Source: Thermogutta sp039793925 (GTDB lineage Bacteria; Planctomycetota; Planctomycetia; Pirellulales; Thermoguttaceae). Taken from it: a DNA stretch of 64,000 nucleotides. Positions 61,358 through 64,000 of the stretch are shown here, in pieces. The DNA lies in NCBI RefSeq assembly GCF_039793925.1, contig NZ_JBAMME010000334.1:15307-79306 (forward strand). Reading direction: 5' to 3'. The notes below the pieces were generated by a model that saw only the letters and a list, made by a program, of their open reading frames with translations, did no database searches and had not been told where the DNA came from. Within the stretch, counting starts at the first letter, position 1, and each line of letters begins with the position of its first letter. A program made the translations under genes and the position numbers.

Positions 61358-64000
61358 ATGGTAACGGGCGAGCAGTTCTGGCAGTCTCTTCAAGAGAGTG
61401 GGCTTCTTTCTGCGGATGAATTGTCGCGTTGGGGACAGGAGTTATTCGGGAGCGCTTTTCCCGACTCGGGGGAGGAGCTCGCCCGGGAGCTGGTGCGGCA
61501 TCGGGTACTCACGGCTTTTCAAGCGGGCTGTCTGTTGCGAGGCCGAACTAAGGGCTTGGTGCTCGGAGAGTATGTGATTCTCGACCGACTCGGGAAAGGG
61601 GGAATGGGGGTGGTCTTCAAGGCCCGGCACCGGCGGATGGAGCGGGTGGTGGCCCTCAAGACGCTCTCGCCGCAGGGGATGAAGGACCCGGATTCGGTGC
61701 AGCGATTCTACCGCGAGGTGAAGGCGGCGGCGCGGCTGACTCATCCCAATATTGTGACGGCCTATGATGCTGGGGAGCACGAGGGGATTCACTATTTGGT
61801 GATGGAGTATGTGGATGGGCAGGACCTGGCGAATCTGGTGAAGGACCACGGACCGATGCCTCTGCAGGAGGCGCTGGAGTGTGTGCTTCAGGCGGCACGG
61901 GGTCTGGCGTATGCGCACAGTGAGGGGGTGATCCATCGGGACATCAAGCCGAGTAATCTCCTGGTGGATCGTTCGGGGACGGTGAAGATTTTGGATATGG
62001 GGCTGGCGCGGCTGATGTTTGGGACGCTCAAGGAGGGGCTGACCGGGGACCAGTTGACGGCCACGGGGCAGGTGATGGGGACCTGCGATTACATGGCCCC
62101 GGAGCAGGCGGTGAGCACGCATCGGGTGGATGGGCGGGCGGATATCTATTCGTTGGGGTGCACGTTGTACCGGTTGTTGACAGGGGAGCCGCCGTACAAG
62201 GGGGGGACGCTGATGGAGGTGTTGATGGCGCATCGGGAGGCGCCGATACCCTCGCTGAGCAAGGCGCGGGAAGACGTGCCGCTCGAGGTGGATATGGTCT
62301 TTCAGCGGATGGTGGCGAAGCGTCCGGAGGACCGGTACCAGCGGATGGAGGAGGTCATCGAGGCCCTGAAGCATTGTTTAGCGGTGTGCCGGGCGGGAGT
62401 CCCGGCCGGGGGCAGAGGCGAGGAGTCGATCAGTACCTGGTTGGCGCGCTTGCCACAGCGCCGGGAGGCGGCGGAAGGAGAAACAGTGGCGTTAAGAGGC
62501 GCGGAACCGACACCACGGAGGGCGGGGTCATGGCCGAGGGCGCGAGGCAGCCCTTCAGAGTCCGCAAAGAATTGGCAGGATGTGGTGCGGTGGTTTTCTT
62601 CTCAGTCGGTGTTTGTGTGGGGAGGCGTGGTCGTGGGGTGTTTCATTGTGGCGGGGCTATTGGCGGTGGTGCTCCGTCCGGGGCGGTCGTCAGGGACTTC
62701 AGAGGAAGCGCGAAGACCGGTGGCCCGAGCTGCGACAAGAGGTTCTGAGAAGGTGGTGCGTCCTCAATCTCAGCCAGATCTTCCGGTGTGGCAGAACGAC
62801 TTGGAGAAGTTGGAAACTGAGGTGGCAAAGTATTTGGCGCAGCAGGAATACGGGAAGGCCCTGGCGGCGTATCAGGGACTGGCGGATCGTTATCAGGACC
62901 TGGAGCTGGCCCAGGTAGTCCAGGAGCGGAAGGCGAAGGTGGAGGAGGCGGCAGCTCAGGCGGCGCAGGCGGCTGAGGAACAGGCCCGGCAGCTCCTGGC
63001 CGAGAAAAAATTTGTGGCAGCCCGGGAGGTAATGTTGCCGGTTATCGACCGATTTGGGATACCGGTGTTGGCGGAGCGGGCGCAAAGGGTATTGGACGAG
63101 ATTGATCTGGCAGAGCGATCTGCTGAGGGGATGGCGGGGCCCACCGGTTCCGAGAAAACAGAGAGCATGACCAAGCCATCCGAGGGTGAGTCGCAACCGC
63201 CGGAATCTTCGGTGGCGGGGGAGAACTCGGCCGTAATCCGGCCGGCTTTGGAAGTGGCTTGGGAAAAACTGGAGGGGTTATTACGCCAGTGGGAAGAGCA
63301 GGAGGCTGAATTCTTCCGCGCGACGGCGGAAGTCGAGGAGCGGGTGCGTCATTGGGATTTTGCTGGCGCGCTGGCGGAGGCGGAGAGGGTGCAGCTCAGT
63401 GATCCGGCTTTAGCAGATCGGTGGAAGGTTCGGCAGGAGGAGTTAAGGTGGTTGGCGGAGTGGAAGGGGCGGATGATCGAGAAGATCAACGGCTCTGCGG
63501 GGCGTTTACGGAAAAGCGATTTGGGGCTGCGGGGGCTGGGTGGGGAGGTGGTCGCAGCCGATGAGGAAGAAGTAACCTGTCGGCTGATGGACGGCAAGGA
63601 GGAGAGGTTGAAATGGTCGGAGGTGGGATCACTGGCAGTGAAGAAGCTGGCGGGCGTGGTGGTGGATGCCGATCGGCCGGAGGACCTGCTGAAGGCGGGC
63701 GTATTTTTGGTGTCGATGGGCGAATCTGGGGAAGCCACCCGCTATTTTGTGGAGGCTGAAAAGAAGGGGCTTTCGGTGCAGGAGCACCTGGAATTGGCTA
63801 GCTATCCGCTGTTGAGGGACCTGGTGGAGCAGTTGCGAAAGAAGGAGTACCCGGCGGCCCGAGTGGCCCTGGAGCGGCTGCAAAAGGAGCCGGCGCTGGG
63901 AGAGTGGCGCAGCAAACACCAGGAGCTTTTACAGGGGATGGCGGCGGTCCTTGCGGCTGCCCAGCGGGAGGCCGAGGCAGAAAAGCTCTACAGCGAAGCG
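61358..64000 (+). CDS. Membrane-anchored Ser/Thr protein kinase, N-terminal part (runs off the window)
   Basis: 881 codons to the window edge without a stop, start ATG 61358 with GAGGGGAG 7 bases upstream. A ~70-residue N-terminal module ('RVLTAFQAGCLLRGRTKGLV') precedes the kinase, as usual in planctomycetes. Kinase motifs: G-loop 'LGKGGMGVVFKA' (~77), 'VALK' lysine (~99), 'VIHRDIKPSNLLVD' (~195), 'ILDMGLARL' (DMG for DFG), 'GTCDYMAPEQA'. TM helix at ~418-440 ('VWGGVVVGCFIVAGLLAVVL'). The outside part is long, helical and very Glu/Ala/Gln-rich, with coiled-coil character. The coding strand is markedly G-rich compared with neighbours. Confidence 0.93.
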   Translation, partial: MVTGEQFWQSLQESGLLSADELSRWGQELFGSAFPDSGEELARELVRHRVLTAFQAGCLLRGRTKGLVLGEYVILDRLGKGGMGVVFKARHRRMERVVALKTLSPQGMKDPDSVQRFYREVKAAARLTHPNIVTAYDAGEHEGIHYLVMEYVDGQDLANLVKDHGPMPLQEALECVLQAARGLAYAHSEGVIHRDIKPSNLLVDRSGTVKILDMGLARLMFGTLKEGLTGDQLTATGQVMGTCDYMAPEQAVSTHRVDGRADIYSLGCTLYRLLTGEPPYKGGTLMEVLMAHREAPIPSLSKAREDVPLEVDMVFQRMVAKRPEDRYQRMEEVIEALKHCLAVCRAGVPAGGRGEESISTWLARLPQRREAAEGETVALRGAEPTPRRAGSWPRARGSPSESAKNWQDVVRWFSSQSVFVWGGVVVGCFIVAGLLAVVLRPGRSSGTSEEARRPVARAATRGSEKVVRPQSQPDLPVWQNDLEKLETEVAKYLAQQEYGKALAAYQGLADRYQDLELAQVVQERKAKVEEAAAQAAQAAEEQARQLLAEKKFVAAREVMLPVIDRFGIPVLAERAQRVLDEIDLAERSAEGMAGPTGSEKTESMTKPSEGESQPPESSVAGENSAVIRPALEVAWEKLEGLLRQWEEQEAEFFRATAEVEERVRHWDFAGALAEAERVQLSDPALADRWKVRQEELRWLAEWKGRMIEKINGSAGRLRKSDLGLRGLGGEVVAADEEEVTCRLMDGKEERLKWSEVGSLAVKKLAGVVVDADRPEDLLKAGVFLVSMGESGEATRYFVEAEKKGLSVQEHLELASYPLLRDLVEQLRKKEYPAARVALERLQKEPALGEWRSKHQELLQGMAAVLAAAQREAEAEKLYSEA

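Noticed and set aside
61442..62374. Minus-strand frame of 310 codons opposite the kinase gene
   Set aside because: His/Arg/Pro-rich shadow of the G-rich kinase gene.
34642..64000. CRISPR arrays, rRNA genes or intact insertion sequences
   Set aside because: No evenly spaced direct repeats, no rRNA-like sequence and only one transposase fragment were seen here; the same holds for the rest of the window.

Overview
The window looks like part of a planctomycete chromosome, most likely Pirellulales. Pointers are a DUF1559 prepilin-type protein, several CRTAC1-like (FG-GAP/VCBS plus ASPIC/UnbV) lipoproteins, a planctomycete-style Ser/Thr kinase whose kinase domain follows a ~70-residue N-terminal segment, an L9 with a basic N-terminal extension, and many secreted proteins of unknown function. 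Pyruvate:ferredoxin oxidoreductase and an Etf/Hdr redox cluster suggest a facultative anaerobe; a thermophilic Thermogutta-like relative is possible, but that is inference only.

Layout. 1-526: 5' part of a serine hydrolase gene (minus). 698-5114: minus-strand housekeeping run prs-rplY-pth-rpsF-ssb-rplI closed by an intrinsic terminator. 5306-5452: a promoter, a structured RNA and a terminator ahead of a leucine-rich-repeat protein. 7119-8788: DUF1559 protein and a small lipoprotein. 8972-16996: five-gene plus-strand cluster alternating TPR proteins with three paralogous CRTAC1-like lipoproteins. 17063-23567: minus-strand DUF3467 protein, HD-domain membrane protein, a PhoH gene split by an apparent frameshift, a zinc-ribbon protein and a putative zinc protease. 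24059-34078: isopropylmalate dehydrogenase, SOUL and fasciclin proteins, a CarH-like B12-binding regulator, a two-component system of the sigma54 type, inositol phosphatase family protein, quinone-reductase-like flavoprotein, thioesterase and ispD. 34642: tRNA-Pro(GGG). 35019-41038: glycine-zipper lipoprotein, a split M16 peptidase pair, rnc with a structured leader, a PP-loop tRNA thiolation-type protein and a lysine/alanine-repeat histone-like protein. 41373-45985: PFOR and a dihydroorotate-dehydrogenase-like protein. 46531-51328: exported peroxiredoxin, then an ECF sigma factor/putative anti-sigma pair flanked by two secreted proteins. 52697-59974: HdrCB-like, EtfB, EtfA, membrane cytochrome b/Fe-S fusion and HdrA-like genes in a tight operon. 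61358-64000: 5' part of a Ser/Thr kinase gene, preceded by a gene-poor stretch with palindromic repeats and a transposase remnant.

The most interesting system is the Hdr-Etf operon. It puts a bifurcation-type HdrA, an ETF and two Fe-S oxidoreductases, one fused to a NarI-like membrane cytochrome b, under one likely promoter, so it probably moves electrons between ETF or ferredoxin pools and membrane quinones. PFOR elsewhere in the window could supply reduced ferredoxin. Other strong leads are the RNA with promoter, terminator and possible pseudoknot near 5340, the hairpin leader of rnc, the triplicated CRTAC1-TPR cluster, the PhoH frameshift and the HD protein that has lost its usual extracellular domain.
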